Positions 1 to 8,911 of a stretch of DNA of 11,972 nucleotides are shown here, piece after piece; the first letter of the stretch is position 1, and every line of letters starts with the position of its first letter. A program made the translations under genes and the position numbers. This DNA comes from Desulfobulbus sp. (GTDB lineage: Bacteria > Desulfobacterota > Desulfobulbia > Desulfobulbales > Desulfobulbaceae), in assembly GCA_028684915.1 (NCBI GenBank), contig JAQUEZ010000187.1, forward strand, positions 1 through 11,972, read 5' to 3'. The notes beneath the pieces are model-generated. The model saw nothing but the letters and a program-made list of their open reading frames with translations. It was not told the DNA's origin and did not search any database.

Positions 1-2434
1 TTGAGAGGTATGCGTGGATTTGTTCTGGAACAAGTCCCTTGCCGTCATACCGCAGAAAACTCTGTTCGAGCAGTGTGGAAAGCTCCAGTGGGGTCTCTGT
101 TTTGCTCCAACCACCGATTTCTTTCAGAAATTGTGGATGGAGCTCTTGAAAGGTCTGGGGCTTTTGGCGAATTTGCTCACGTAACCATTGCCGTGCAGTG
201 GCCTCATCCGAGACAAAGAGTGACAGTTGCTCAACTGCCTGGACCTTCATGCGCTTCTGGTCGTATTCGACAGCCTGATTCGGTAAGAAATACATGCCGT
301 CACGTTCTGGAAACCTTTGGGCGAGGCCGGCATAAAATTCAGCAGAGGAAAGCGGGACCGTCACGCCACGTTGCACATGAAAGGCGACCATGCGGTCATA
401 AAGTAAAAATTCTTTTCGTTCTGCGATAACCTCGGATTTGCCGTCCTTCTGAACAAATACGGGGAGATTGTTGAGGTGCGTCCTGATAAAATCCCAAGCA
501 CTGTTTTCAGTGCCAGCTGTTAATTTGAAGCGCTCCTCAAGGCCACCGTTAGCCTTGTAAGCAGAGATTACTAAATCCTGTTTGGTGGCCATGCTGGTGA
601 CTTGCCGATACGAGCCCTGCTGTTTGTCCAAAGTGCGAACATCGGCAACTACAAAGCCGACACTCTGCAGCGCCTCCTGGATGGCACTCCAGACCGCATT
701 GCGGGAATTATGGAACACAATGGTGATCCATCGGCCCGGTTTGAGTACCCTGTAGTATTCTGCGAAACAAAGTCGTATCAATTCCTGGTATTCCGACAAG
801 CCCTTTTTTTTTGCCTTATCGATGATGGCTTCGGCCGTTGTGTTAGAATGGACACCGTACCAGGATTCTACTAAGTAATTGAGATCAGCATAAAAGATGT
901 TCTCACCGAAAGGTGGGTCTGTGAAAATATAGTCGATGAATTGGTCGGGGACCGGTAAACTGGTTGATGAGCTGGTAGCAGTTACCGCTGAAGAAGGCAT
1001 GGTGCAGAACGATCCAAAAGCCTTAGCCAATCGACCAATCTTACCATCTAAAATATACCAAGGACTACATTCTGAGTGTTGCGAAGCAAGATAATAAACT
1101 CCAGTCATATACTGGTTGACTTGAGAATAACCTGTCGGACGATATCGATTAAGTAAAGACGCAGTCCAAAAAGCTTGTTCAATGGTAAACATTAGCATAT
1201 GCCGAATCCTGATATCAGGATGAGCCTTGGCCTTTAGCCACAGGATGCCAAGTGCTTGCGCAGCACGAGGAAGAAAGAAGTGGTGGATATGGGTAAATCC
1301 TTTTGGTGAAATACGCGACCCATGATACATGTCCTCAACAGGAAAGCGATTTGAGGGTATTTCGTCAGGAAATGGCAGTTCTTGGATTTTATTTATTATT
1401 TCTAAATCGTAAGCATCTGGAATTTTCTCATAATGTTTACTCCCAAGCTTGTATGAGATTAAAACCGGTTTGAAGGTGACATGCTTCCACGTGCCGGAGA
1501 GCTTTTTATCTAGAACGGTTTCAAACCGTCTTTCTAAGTTGCGTTTATTCAAAATTGCGTTGCAATTTGGGCAAGAAAATTCATCGGCAACCTTTTTAGA
1601 CTCCTTGTCCAAGGCCTCGTCCAGAAACACGACCTCGCTTGTGCATTCAGGGCAGCTGAACACCTCGCTCCAGACCGTGTATTCGATCCGTGCCTTTGTC
1701 TTGCCATCGGTGTGCAGTGTCTCATACATCCAACCGATTTCTTGCTCAACCTCCTTGAGCATTTTTTGGGCAACAACAGAAAAAGTGGCAACCTCGAAGG
1801 GGAGAGTATAGTTCGCGGCCATAAAGGTGGCAGCCGGCGACAGATCATTGAGAATACAATGTCTTGGCCCCCATTGTGGCGCGTCATGGCCCGCGATTTT
1901 CCACTTCTGCTCAAGCTCTGCCTTGTAATCTTGAGGAGGTGCGCTACACCATTGGGTAGCGACACCGGTCATTCCGGAGCCACAGAAGCCGTCCAGAATA
2001 ACATCTCCAGGCTCCGTATAATGAAGTATCGAGGGTATTATTGCCAGGTGCGGTACCTTAGTATGATAAGAATGGGCCTTATAGAGAGCATGGGTTTTTC
2101 CCTCGCTGACATCGACAGCAAAAGGCTCACGGTGATATTGAGAACTCTCAGGTATCTCGGGGGTCTGTTCAGCCCATTCTCTGACAAAAGCACCCAACCA
2201 AGGGTTTGGACAAGCTGTGTAATAGGGAGGGTCACTCAAGGCGAGGATGTCTTCGTCTGAACCAAGTGGAAACCCCTCAACCTGTCGGAATTCCGGTAGC
2301 AGTAATTTTTTACGGAGCTCCTCGGTGAAATGAGCTCGTCGTGCCTCGTCATTCTCGAAAGTAATACCCAAACATTTTACGGGGCCGGTTTCTTTTTTCT
2401 TGTAACTAAGTTCAAGCAGCATGTTGTTACTCAT
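1..2434 (-). CDS. Zn-ribbon adenine-type DNA methyltransferase, BREX PglX/PglXI-like, partial (3' end outside window)
   Basis: The minus strand is open from an ATG at 2434 to the left edge, giving 811 codons with no stop, so the C-terminus is outside the window. Visible motifs are: a first catalytic-type DPPYY at residues 68-72 (followed by TACPNPW); an SAM-binding motif I, VILDGFCGSGMTG, at about 145-157; NDLSPAA at 196-202 (motif II-like acidic site); a Zn-ribbon-like pair CPEC (261-264) and CPNC (288-291); and a second motif IV, TDPPFGENIFYADLN, at 505-519. A typical MTase strand, YRVLKPGRWITIVFHNS, follows at 561-577. This is the N6/N4 amino-methyltransferase superfamily. In BREX, PglX-type enzymes mark host DNA with N6-methyladenine and are also needed for defence. 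The slot after brxC fits pglXI of type 3 BREX, but this is inference. The start has a weak ribosome binding site and lies 22 bases after the AlbA_2 gene stop; the frame stays open upstream into that gene, so coupled or alternative starts (TTG 2440, ATG 2422) are possible. Confidence 0.88.
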   Translation of the reverse strand, partial: MSNNMLLELSYKKKETGPVKCLGITFENDEARRAHFTEELRKKLLLPEFRQVEGFPLGSDEDILALSDPPYYTACPNPWLGAFVREWAEQTPEIPESSQYHREPFAVDVSEGKTHALYKAHSYHTKVPHLAIIPSILHYTEPGDVILDGFCGSGMTGVATQWCSAPPQDYKAELEQKWKIAGHDAPQWGPRHCILNDLSPAATFMAANYTLPFEVATFSVVAQKMLKEVEQEIGWMYETLHTDGKTKARIEYTVWSEVFSCPECTSEVVFLDEALDKESKKVADEFSCPNCNAILNKRNLERRFETVLDKKLSGTWKHVTFKPVLISYKLGSKHYEKIPDAYDLEIINKIQELPFPDEIPSNRFPVEDMYHGSRISPKGFTHIHHFFLPRAAQALGILWLKAKAHPDIRIRHMLMFTIEQAFWTASLLNRYRPTGYSQVNQYMTGVYYLASQHSECSPWYILDGKIGRLAKAFGSFCTMPSSAVTATSSSTSLPVPDQFIDYIFTDPPFGENIFYADLNYLVESWYGVHSNTTAEAIIDKAKKKGLSEYQELIRLCFAEYYRVLKPGRWITIVFHNSRNAVWSAIQEALQSVGFVVADVRTLDKQQGSYRQVTSMATKQDLVISAYKANGGLEERFKLTAGTENSAWDFIRTHLNNLPVFVQKDGKSEVIAERKEFLLYDRMVAFHVQRGVTVPLSSAEFYAGLAQRFPERDGMYFLPNQAVEYDQKRMKVQAVEQLSLFVSDEATARQWLREQIRQKPQTFQELHPQFLKEIGGWSKTETPLELSTLLEQSFLRYDGKGLVPEQIHAYLS
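804..812 (-). repeat. A9 homopolymer tract inside the methyltransferase gene
   Basis: Nine consecutive T on the plus strand are nine A on the coding strand, read as GCA AAA AAA AAG (A-K-K-K, about residues 541-544). This is just after the catalytic DPPF motif and its conserved helix. The tract contains the A-AAA-AAG type heptamer known to be slippery for ribosomes. Poly-A runs of this length are also prone to RNA polymerase slippage and replication slippage. The gene is in frame as given. Any frame change here would cut off the last part of the catalytic domain and everything downstream. Confidence 0.6.
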
Positions 2435-2456
2435 AGTCAAAAATTCTATCTTATGT

Positions 2457-4304
2457 TCAATTTCCGTCAGTCTGTTTTTGAGCCTGACTTTTTATCAATT
2501 CGAGTAAACGCAAACCAGCCCCAGTAAGGACATAGGCTTGTTTTGGATGGTTCGGCTGTTCCGGATGGGTCTGTTTGAGCAAGCCACTTGTAAGCAGTGG
2601 CTCGAGGATGGTACTCTTGAAAAATGTTCTGTGGCTCAAGCCAAGCTCACCCCTGAGGTCACCGGCAGAACGCGGAATCTCACATAACCGAATTATCTGG
2701 TGCTGGTGTTCAGACAGCTCAAGTTTCTCGGGAGCATCTCCCCTCTGTTGACCGGTGACAAGAGGTTGCTCAGTTGGTTGAGTGACTAACTTCTCTCCTT
2801 CCAAGGTGCTAGCTTGGTCAGTAACTTGGTCACTGGAGAAGCGAGCCAAGAGGTGCTCTGCCAACCCATAAAGGCGTTCAGGCTCGATTTCCCGCACGAG
2901 AGCCTGCGTCACCAGATATCGGAGCTTGGCCAAAGACTGTTTCGTGGATTGAGCCAAAACGGCTTTGGCCTCAGCAGCAGAGATTTCCTTTTCCCGGCAT
3001 ATATAGGCAAACAATCTGGCCGCCTCAGGATCCACATGTACGCCAAGCTGTGCTTGGAACACGATTTGTTCTTCTGAGAGCAGTAGCTCCTTGGGTAAGG
3101 TAAGCTGGAAGGTCTTGTTTGCCTTGTCGTTTAGGATGATTGGTGGAAAGTTCCCCACCTGTTGCCAATTGGTAAACACATCCCGCAGACCCCAACCGGC
3201 ATTCTCGCTCAGGCCAATCCGGCGGAAGGCTGTAACAATTCGTGGATTTCGAACTTCTTTTTCTCCTGGTTCCAAAAGGTCGGCAAAAGAGGAGAAGGCA
3301 TCACCTGGATTCCAAAAGATGGTTTGGTCGGTGAAGTGCCTTAATTCAGGTTTTCGGCTGTGGTCCGCGTAATCCTGATGGATGAGCAGATTGATGACCG
3401 CTTCACGAAAAGCAATATAATCTGGTGGCATATCAGTTCGCTGCATCGTGGACGGTTCGACTCGGAACGGGGTTATTGCCACTTTTTGGTACCAATCCAG
3501 CAGGGCTCGCCAGGACTGAATAAGATTGAAATCTAATACAATCCTATCAGCCCACCGCAAGCCCGGAGTATATTCACCAAAAGCAGCTTCAAACCTCTGA
3601 CAATCAACAACTGGCCGTGGCATAAGATCTCGAAAGGATCCGTCACGGCCGAATAGAAGGATGGCTGCGCGAGAGGCTTTCAGCCCCTGCTGAGTCTCTC
3701 GAAGCAAGCCTAGCTCGGAAAGAAACTCGGTATCGTTCTTCTCCGCATAGGACCGGTTCCCCGGTTTCTGTTCGTAAATATTGCGATACCAGGAGATTGA
3801 GGAAGGATCGAAGCATGTCTGAAAGTCAAAATCAACGACATGGCCGTCATACCGGTCAGTTGAGGCATCGTTGATCAGCCTTCGGAGTTCCTCAGAACTG
3901 CAGTGGACATCGGCTCCACCCTTACGAAGGAAGGCTTTCCGAAAGTTTTGATTAAGGTAAACCGGTTTATCGGTTCGAGCTGCCTCTGGCACATAGAAAA
4001 CGAGCAAATCATTTCCGTCTACAGTACAGAGCTGCTCTTCAACGTTAATGATGAGGCTGATCTTATCTTTTTGCCGTAGAGTTGTGATGAATTCATTCTG
4101 GACTCTGTCGACATCGACAACACCTACTACTTCAAATTGTTTCCCATTCTTTCTGACGCCAAATATCAGATGACCACCTGCGGTGTTCGAAAAGGCGGAT
4201 ACCGTCTCGTACGCATTTTTGGGAACAGCAAACTTCGCTTCCTTGAACTCGATATCCGTCCATTCGTGTGCACTTAACAACTGTATGAGCTCATCTTCGG
4301 TCAT
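2457..4304 (-). CDS. Schlafen AlbA_2 / RecG-C-like ATP-binding protein with C-terminal winged helix
   Basis: A 615-aa protein. Residues about 12-145 form a Schlafen-type AlbA_2 domain: the family signature IEFKEA is at 18-23 and the glycine-rich AFSNTAGGHLIFGV is at 37-50. A GHKL/HATPase_c_4-like region follows at about 295-385, with FREAVINLLIHQDY (N-box type, 299-312), WNPGDAF (331-337), then RNPRIVTAFRRIGL (352-365) and ENAGWGLRD (367-375). These are hallmarks of proteins often labelled 'RecG C-terminal' or 'AAA_4 ATP-binding'. A Gln/Thr-rich linker (about 490-525) leads to a C-terminal winged helix (about 530-605), similar to that of Fic-like regulators. Members bind nucleic acid and nucleotide; many are thought to be regulators, and some sit in phage-defence loci. 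The ATG at 4304 has GGAG 10 bases upstream. A small upstream frame ends at its start by ATGA overlap. It lies between sfsA and the methyltransferase, so it is probably a BREX accessory or regulator. The exact role is unknown. Confidence 0.87.
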   Translation of the reverse strand: MTEDELIQLLSAHEWTDIEFKEAKFAVPKNAYETVSAFSNTAGGHLIFGVRKNGKQFEVVGVVDVDRVQNEFITTLRQKDKISLIINVEEQLCTVDGNDLLVFYVPEAARTDKPVYLNQNFRKAFLRKGGADVHCSSEELRRLINDASTDRYDGHVVDFDFQTCFDPSSISWYRNIYEQKPGNRSYAEKNDTEFLSELGLLRETQQGLKASRAAILLFGRDGSFRDLMPRPVVDCQRFEAAFGEYTPGLRWADRIVLDFNLIQSWRALLDWYQKVAITPFRVEPSTMQRTDMPPDYIAFREAVINLLIHQDYADHSRKPELRHFTDQTIFWNPGDAFSSFADLLEPGEKEVRNPRIVTAFRRIGLSENAGWGLRDVFTNWQQVGNFPPIILNDKANKTFQLTLPKELLLSEEQIVFQAQLGVHVDPEAARLFAYICREKEISAAEAKAVLAQSTKQSLAKLRYLVTQALVREIEPERLYGLAEHLLARFSSDQVTDQASTLEGEKLVTQPTEQPLVTGQQRGDAPEKLELSEHQHQIIRLCEIPRSAGDLRGELGLSHRTFFKSTILEPLLTSGLLKQTHPEQPNHPKQAYVLTGAGLRLLELIKSQAQKQTDGN

Positions 4305-4396
4305 CTTATTTTCACTCCATTACTATCCGCATCTTGGCCGGGTTCTTGCCCTTGGTAAGAATATTGGCAATCGCTGATTATGTTGGTCTGGAGCAT
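4301..4396 (-). CDS. Possible 31-aa leader peptide coupled to the AlbA_2 gene
   Basis: A short frame starts at ATG 4396. It is preceded by an AAGGAACTT Shine-Dalgarno-like sequence supplied by the tandem repeat at 4396-4421. Its TGA (4303-4301) overlaps the AlbA_2 start as ATGA. The predicted peptide begins MLQTNIISDCQYSY and resembles nothing I know. It crosses the brxC relic in a different frame. It could be a translated coupler that keeps ribosomes running into the AlbA_2 gene, since the sfsA stop lies 112 bases away. It may equally be chance. Confidence 0.22.
   Translation of the reverse strand: MLQTNIISDCQYSYQGQEPGQDADSNGVKIR
4312..4360 (-). pseudogene. Relic of a second brxC/DUF6079 3' end
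   Basis: Just before the AlbA_2 gene the minus strand reads LTKGKNPAKMRIVME followed by TGA (4314-4312). The complete BrxC in this window ends [15 protein letters not shown] followed by TGA (5159-5157). Over the last 40 bases (4351-4312 against 5196-5157) I count 33 identities by eye, with most differences at third codon positions. Similarity fades upstream of about 4365 and no intact frame carries on into the spacer. The relic stop is 7 bases from the AlbA_2 ATG, so it looks like the tail of an ancestral brxC that once directly preceded that gene. It is a diverged copy and not a recent duplication. Confidence 0.75.
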
Positions 4397-4421
4397 AAGT
4401 TCCTTAGATAAGTTCCTTAGG
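4396..4421. repeat. Tandem 13-bp direct repeat spanning the sfsA stop codon
   Basis: Two adjacent 13-base units on the plus strand, TAAGTTCCTTAGA (4396-4408) and TAAGTTCCTTAGG (4409-4421), differ only at the last base. On the coding strand each unit holds AAGGAA, a Shine-Dalgarno-like core. The right-hand unit includes the sfsA TAA stop (4419-4417). It lies at the junction between sfsA and the brxC relic, so it may be a scar of the event that joined them. Confidence 0.7.
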
Positions 4422-5160
4422 TTGTCTTCATCGAGGACATCGGCTTTTGAGCGTAGGGTAGCATTTTTGGTGCCCCGAAGCCTTCGGGGCATACTGAGAA
4501 CGCCAGAGCCATTACTTCAACCCCAGCAGCTACCGCTTTTTCGAAGGCCTCAGCATAAGCAGGATCATGAGAATTACTTACTACAAAACACTTCGCGTCA
4601 TCTCGTTGTACAAGAAATATGAGAACTGAGCGCAGCCCTTCCGTAGCCTTGCGTGTCAGCACCTTTAATTGCTTAACGCCCCTTGGTGTAGAAGAATCCG
4701 GATAGCGGGCTACACCTTTTTCGACGACAGTGGCACTCTTTACCTCAATTATGCAAGTCCCCTGTACTCCTGAAAGGAGAAAATCCACACGAAAGCCGGC
4801 CTCCACGAGGCACTCTCGTGCCAAAGTATCATAAGTATCAAGTCCTGGTATCAACTTCCGCCTGAGTGCCTGTTCGACTAGGCGATTGGCAAGATGAGTA
4901 TCTGTACCAACCCAAACACCTTCAAGCTCAATTGCCCTCCAAGTATAACGGCGTTTCCTTTTAGAATCCGCGCTATCCCAAATAAGCGCAGTGCTCCCAG
5001 TCTTCAGACAACCATTCAAAGAGCCAGGGTTTGCACAATAAACGATAACCTCGCCTCCACCTGGGAAAGTCATCTCTGCAAGAAAACGCTGAGGACGGCT
5101 CAGAAAAGTGGTGAGGAGTTGCGGATTCGGGAAAGGCATAAAAAGTTCGTCGCAAGTCAT
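4417..5160 (-). CDS. SfsA-family DNA-binding protein / putative PD-(D/E)XK nuclease
   Basis: A 247-aa protein, close to the usual SfsA length (E. coli SfsA is 234 aa). Family features in order: PFPNPQL...RPQRFLAEM (9-30); the OB-fold segment [16 protein letters not shown] (41-56); [24 protein letters not shown] (72-95); the nuclease-type core VDFLLSG (125-131) with D126, and [10 protein letters not shown] (137-146) with E139 and K141; [18 protein letters not shown] (151-168); and a C-terminal [15 protein letters not shown] (213-227). All presumed catalytic residues are present. SfsA was first described in E. coli as affecting maltose metabolism and binding DNA, and has the PD-(D/E)XK nuclease fold. 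The ATG at 5160 overlaps the brxC stop as ATGA, so translation is probably coupled. The family N-terminus (MPFPNP) would also fit the internal ATG at 5139. Being locked inside a BREX-like operon is unusual for a housekeeping sfsA and suggests a defence role or a specialised paralogue. Confidence 0.87.
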   Translation of the reverse strand: MTCDELFMPFPNPQLLTTFLSRPQRFLAEMTFPGGGEVIVYCANPGSLNGCLKTGSTALIWDSADSKRKRRYTWRAIELEGVWVGTDTHLANRLVEQALRRKLIPGLDTYDTLARECLVEAGFRVDFLLSGVQGTCIIEVKSATVVEKGVARYPDSSTPRGVKQLKVLTRKATEGLRSVLIFLVQRDDAKCFVVSNSHDPAYAEAFEKAVAAGVEVMALAFSVCPEGFGAPKMLPYAQKPMSSMKTT

Positions 5161-8100
5161 TCCATAACTATCCGCACCTTAGCAGGATCCTTGCCCCTGG
5201 TGAGTTGATCGATATATTCTTCAAACCGTTTTTTCATCTCTACCGGGGTGGCCGGGCCTCCTTCGACCTGCAGGGCGGTTTGCAGATCTTGCGCTTTAAC
5301 AGTGACCTTGACCAGGGCGGAGAGGACCTCTTTCAGGGCATGGACAAAGTTGCTGCCCAGCGGCACAGGCAGGTCACGCGACTGAATGAAAGCCTCTAAG
5401 GGCTCGCGATCATCTATTTTCAATAGATTCATATTAGCCTGGGTGATCGGATCTTCCAGATTGCCAAGAATGTTGGCTGTCCAGGCCGCCACCATGTCGT
5501 CCATCTGGTCGTCCATCTGATCAATCAACTGTGAACCAGCGATAACACCGATTTCAACCGATGGTCGGAATCTGCAGTGCGGACAGATCGAGGTGGCTGC
5601 AAGATCTTGTTCGGTTAGCGCAAAGCAACTCTTCAGGCCCGCCAGACGGTTCTGAAAATCGGTGAGCTGTTGTCGTGGCATCAGGTCAATACCTGCCAAT
5701 TTAAGCAGGGTTTGCAAACGAGAATCGTTAAACAGCGCAGCCTTGCGTTTATCGTCGTTGACGCCGAGGCGGGCTTTGGTGTGCAGGCCGATATAGGCGA
5801 CGGTGTAGTCTTTTTTGAGTTTCTGGAGTTTGGCGCCAATGCCTGGGGATTGCGTGGCCAGCTCGGCCAGGTTTGCTTGCTTGAGTGCATCCAGTATATC
5901 TTGCCGTGTTGCCTTCATACGGTCCACCCAGTCATGCTCGGCGGGAAGCACTGCTTCGGCGGTGGTGAGCCAGGAAGCTGTCGGACCGAGATCCATGATG
6001 AACGCACGCAGAGCGTCCAGCTCATCCAGGGTCTTCACGGCTGGCTCAAAGACCGTAACCTCGTGGGCGCTGTAGCGAAAATTCTTCAGCTTGCCCGGTG
6101 TCGAGTAAGCCTGAAGCGACTCGAAGAACGCTTTCGCCTCCTCCAATCCGTTGGCCTGGCTGGCGAGCCCGGTTCCCGCCATTAGGTCCAGTCCCCAGAA
6201 CGAGAGCCCCTCCCGCATCGTCTGCTGAGTCATGACGATCCGCTTGACCACCTTGCCTACCTCATGCTGCAGGTCCTGGACAGGCTCGTCCTTGCCCTGG
6301 GTGATAAGTTGGGCCAGGCCCGGCGTCATACCGAGCAGTTCGAACAGCGCCTTGAGGGCGGGCAGATTCCATTCTTTGGGTTGCTCCAGGTGCTTGAATC
6401 GGGTCAATTCGTCCATGCCGGTTGCGGCAAGTTGCTGAAGCCCGGTGGCGTCGAATTTCTTGCCGGGGATAGCAAGTACAATATCGCCGGAGTAAACCAA
6501 CGCGGCCAGAATGACCGCCACCCATTCGGGTTCGAGGCGGGAACCGCTGGGGTTTAGGTATTCCAGACCATGGTCGTCCTGGATGATCTCGTTGCGGTTC
6601 ACCACTTGGCCGTGGCCTTTAGCTTTGAGGGTGTCGAGGATGGATTTGGTGTATTTCGATTTGTAGGGATCGATCTTTTCGCCATCGAGCAGCTCCAGCG
6701 CATCCAGCACGGCAGTGGCCTGTTTGGTACGATTCTGCCCGGCGATAGCCCGCAGTGTGTCTTGCGCGGCCTGGGCACGGTTGTTGCCGGTAATGAGCAC
6801 CGAAAAGAAAGGGTAATCCGGTGCTTGATTCTCGAAATTTGGGGCCAGGCAGACGCCCGCTATGGTGTTGACCAGATCGCGGAAGTTGATGGTTTCGTTG
6901 GGAGACAGACCTGAGAGATCACGGATAGACTTACCCTTGGCCCATTCGATCAGCGATTTAGAGCGGCCCTGGTAGGTGACTTCGAAAGCGTCGGACATGT
7001 GTTTTTGCAGCCATTGAACCAGCTTCTTCAAAAAGCCGTTAGCCTTCGACTCATAGGTCGATTTCGCATGGCCCGAGGAGGTAGCCGCAAGGTCGAGAGC
7101 CGCTGCATAACTTTTCAGCGTAATCTGGAATTCCGCGTCGGTGCCTTTCAGTCGGAAAAATACCTCATCGTTTTCTTTGTCATCCTTGAAACGAGGCGGG
7201 TCGTTTGGCTGGATGAAATAGATGTAGAAATCCCGCTGGGGCACGACGGTTGAGCGCTCGTTGGGTGCACCGAAAAACAGATAGCCGGTGCGGGCAGCCT
7301 TGTGCTCCAGCCAGACCAGTTCGTGCTGCCAGATTCTATATCCGGTTACATGTGTTGGCGTATCTTGGCATTCCATCACTCGTTTGAGCGCCTCATAATA
7401 GAAGCGGTTCAGCTGAGCATCGCCCAAACTCTCGGCGCGTTTGTCGACCAGGGCATCGAAATCGTCAGTCTTTTTCAGGTCCAGATAGAACTGGCGGTTG
7501 TCGGCATTGAAAGAAATGAACTGGCCACTGACCGTTTTATGGATCTCACGCAGAACAGTTTCTACATGGGTCTGCAGGTCTTTGTCAGGCTCGTCGCTAC
7601 CCAGTTCGGCAATCAGTGGATCGAAAAGACAAAGTCGGTCGCGCAGTTCTTCGGCGGATGCACCTATAGGGGCATAGATGTCGCCAGTGGTAAGGCGATG
7701 GACAGACAACGCGTAAATCAGGCGTAACGCCATCGGCTTGTACTGCTTGCGGGAGATGGCATTTTCGATGCGGGATTCCAGCACCTGGCTGCAATCGATG
7801 ACTGCCCTGATTTCAGGAATAGCACGGAAAGATGCGTTCTGTTTGAGCGTGTTCCAGTAGCTGTCGAAAGCAATCAGGCCAGGTTCGTCCTGCGGAACCT
7901 CTTTGTCCAGGATGCTTTTCATCCCCATGGACAGGGTTTTGAGGACCTCCCGCTTTTCGACCACGGTGACCCGCTCGAAGGTATCGATGTAATCGGGATG
8001 CACAGGGAATAGCCGAACAAATTCGTCCATTCGCTCGTTGAGTCCGCTATAGTATTTGGCGAAAGGCATCAGATACTCACGGATCTTGGCCTGCTGCTCT

Positions 8101-8897
8101 GCGGTTTTCTTAAGCAGGCGCTCGGCCACGACAAATTTGACGTCGTTACGGGCGATAAGGATCTGCTCGAAGCGGTCCTTCACCCGCCGAATACTGTCGG
8201 CGACATGCTGAAAGCGATGGCTGTCGAAAATGGCTTCCTGCACTCCGGCCATGAAGCGAAAGCGTAAATCTTTGCAAATTTCCCCTATTTCCCGAAGAAA
8301 ATTCAGATCCAGGATGATGGCTTCACCCTTTTCCGTACGAGCCCTTAAAAAGTCGAGAAGTTCGTCCACAACAAAAAGTAAGCCGTGATCCGGGTAAATT
8401 TCATGGAAGGCCTTCATCATATCTTCGAAGGCTCGCATATGGTTGGAAATTCGGTCGGCCTTGGGGAACTCGTAGCGGATGCCTATCTGAACCAAATACT
8501 CTTCCAATTCTTGGATCAATAAATCGCGCAGGGACATTTCAGATGCCCCAATAACTGCACGCAACACTTTGAATCGTCCGGCAATTTGCTTGACTGCTTC
8601 ACGAACGCCGGAGTGATTCAGCCCTTCCAGCAGAGAGGCGTCTGCTGCGAGGCTGGAAACCACGGACATCAAGTGCGACTTACCTGTGCCGTAGTTACCG
8701 ACTACCAGTAGACCCTTGTTGTCGACCGGTTGGTCGAATTGCATCTGCGGGATGACAAGCTGGGTAAGTCGTTCTGCCATCTCTTCGGAAATGACATAGG
8801 TGCTCACGAGATGCTGCGCGGCGCTGGCTTTGTCCGCATCGCGTAATTGAACGACCGACTCAATCGAGTCGAATTGGATCAGATCTCCGTATTTCAT
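5157..8897 (-). CDS. brxC: BrxC/PglY-like large P-loop ATPase (DUF6079-type)
   Basis: A 1246-aa protein that begins [10 protein letters not shown], the N-terminus I associate with the DUF6079 family. Walker A GNYGTGKS is at 67-74. Walker B LLFVVDE is at 173-179 with D178 and E179. A sensor-like strand [14 protein letters not shown] is at 213-226, and [15 protein letters not shown] is at 296-310, the 'PxHP' type motif of large STAND/AAA-like BREX ATPases. The rest is long and helical, with a single CPHC at 1105-1108. BrxC/PglY proteins are large ATPases required for BREX defence; how they act is not settled. The start is put at ATG 8897 because it has AGAGGCAGGG just upstream. A TTG at 8915 that overlaps the brxF stop as TTGA would add six residues and could serve for coupling. 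The stop overlaps sfsA as ATGA. Placement directly after brxF supports the type 3 BREX assignment. Confidence 0.85.
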   Translation of the reverse strand: MKYGDLIQFDSIESVVQLRDADKASAAQHLVSTYVISEEMAERLTQLVIPQMQFDQPVDNKGLLVVGNYGTGKSHLMSVVSSLAADASLLEGLNHSGVREAVKQIAGRFKVLRAVIGASEMSLRDLLIQELEEYLVQIGIRYEFPKADRISNHMRAFEDMMKAFHEIYPDHGLLFVVDELLDFLRARTEKGEAIILDLNFLREIGEICKDLRFRFMAGVQEAIFDSHRFQHVADSIRRVKDRFEQILIARNDVKFVVAERLLKKTAEQQAKIREYLMPFAKYYSGLNERMDEFVRLFPVHPDYIDTFERVTVVEKREVLKTLSMGMKSILDKEVPQDEPGLIAFDSYWNTLKQNASFRAIPEIRAVIDCSQVLESRIENAISRKQYKPMALRLIYALSVHRLTTGDIYAPIGASAEELRDRLCLFDPLIAELGSDEPDKDLQTHVETVLREIHKTVSGQFISFNADNRQFYLDLKKTDDFDALVDKRAESLGDAQLNRFYYEALKRVMECQDTPTHVTGYRIWQHELVWLEHKAARTGYLFFGAPNERSTVVPQRDFYIYFIQPNDPPRFKDDKENDEVFFRLKGTDAEFQITLKSYAAALDLAATSSGHAKSTYESKANGFLKKLVQWLQKHMSDAFEVTYQGRSKSLIEWAKGKSIRDLSGLSPNETINFRDLVNTIAGVCLAPNFENQAPDYPFFSVLITGNNRAQAAQDTLRAIAGQNRTKQATAVLDALELLDGEKIDPYKSKYTKSILDTLKAKGHGQVVNRNEIIQDDHGLEYLNPSGSRLEPEWVAVILAALVYSGDIVLAIPGKKFDATGLQQLAATGMDELTRFKHLEQPKEWNLPALKALFELLGMTPGLAQLITQGKDEPVQDLQHEVGKVVKRIVMTQQTMREGLSFWGLDLMAGTGLASQANGLEEAKAFFESLQAYSTPGKLKNFRYSAHEVTVFEPAVKTLDELDALRAFIMDLGPTASWLTTAEAVLPAEHDWVDRMKATRQDILDALKQANLAELATQSPGIGAKLQKLKKDYTVAYIGLHTKARLGVNDDKRKAALFNDSRLQTLLKLAGIDLMPRQQLTDFQNRLAGLKSCFALTEQDLAATSICPHCRFRPSVEIGVIAGSQLIDQMDDQMDDMVAAWTANILGNLEDPITQANMNLLKIDDREPLEAFIQSRDLPVPLGSNFVHALKEVLSALVKVTVKAQDLQTALQVEGGPATPVEMKKRFEEYIDQLTRGKDPAKVRIVME

Positions 8898-8911
8898 GCT
8901 TGCCCTGCCTC

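Noticed and set aside
1..429. 142-aa plus-strand frame at the left edge
   Set aside because: Antisense to the methyltransferase C-terminal region, with no motif and no clear start signal.
1712..2260. 182-aa plus-strand open frame
   Set aside because: Antisense to the methyltransferase, covering its motif I region; the minus frame has the motifs and stays open for 811 codons.
4301..4492. 63-aa minus frame overlapping the end of sfsA
   Set aside because: The long form starts inside sfsA without a ribosome binding site. Only the 31-aa version from 4396 is kept, at low confidence.
5670..6185. 171-aa plus-strand open frame
   Set aside because: It lies wholly within the well-supported brxC-like gene on the other strand and shows no family motif; it is a shadow frame.
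7302..7727. 141-aa plus-strand open frame
   Set aside because: Shadow of the brxC-like gene with no recognisable domain.
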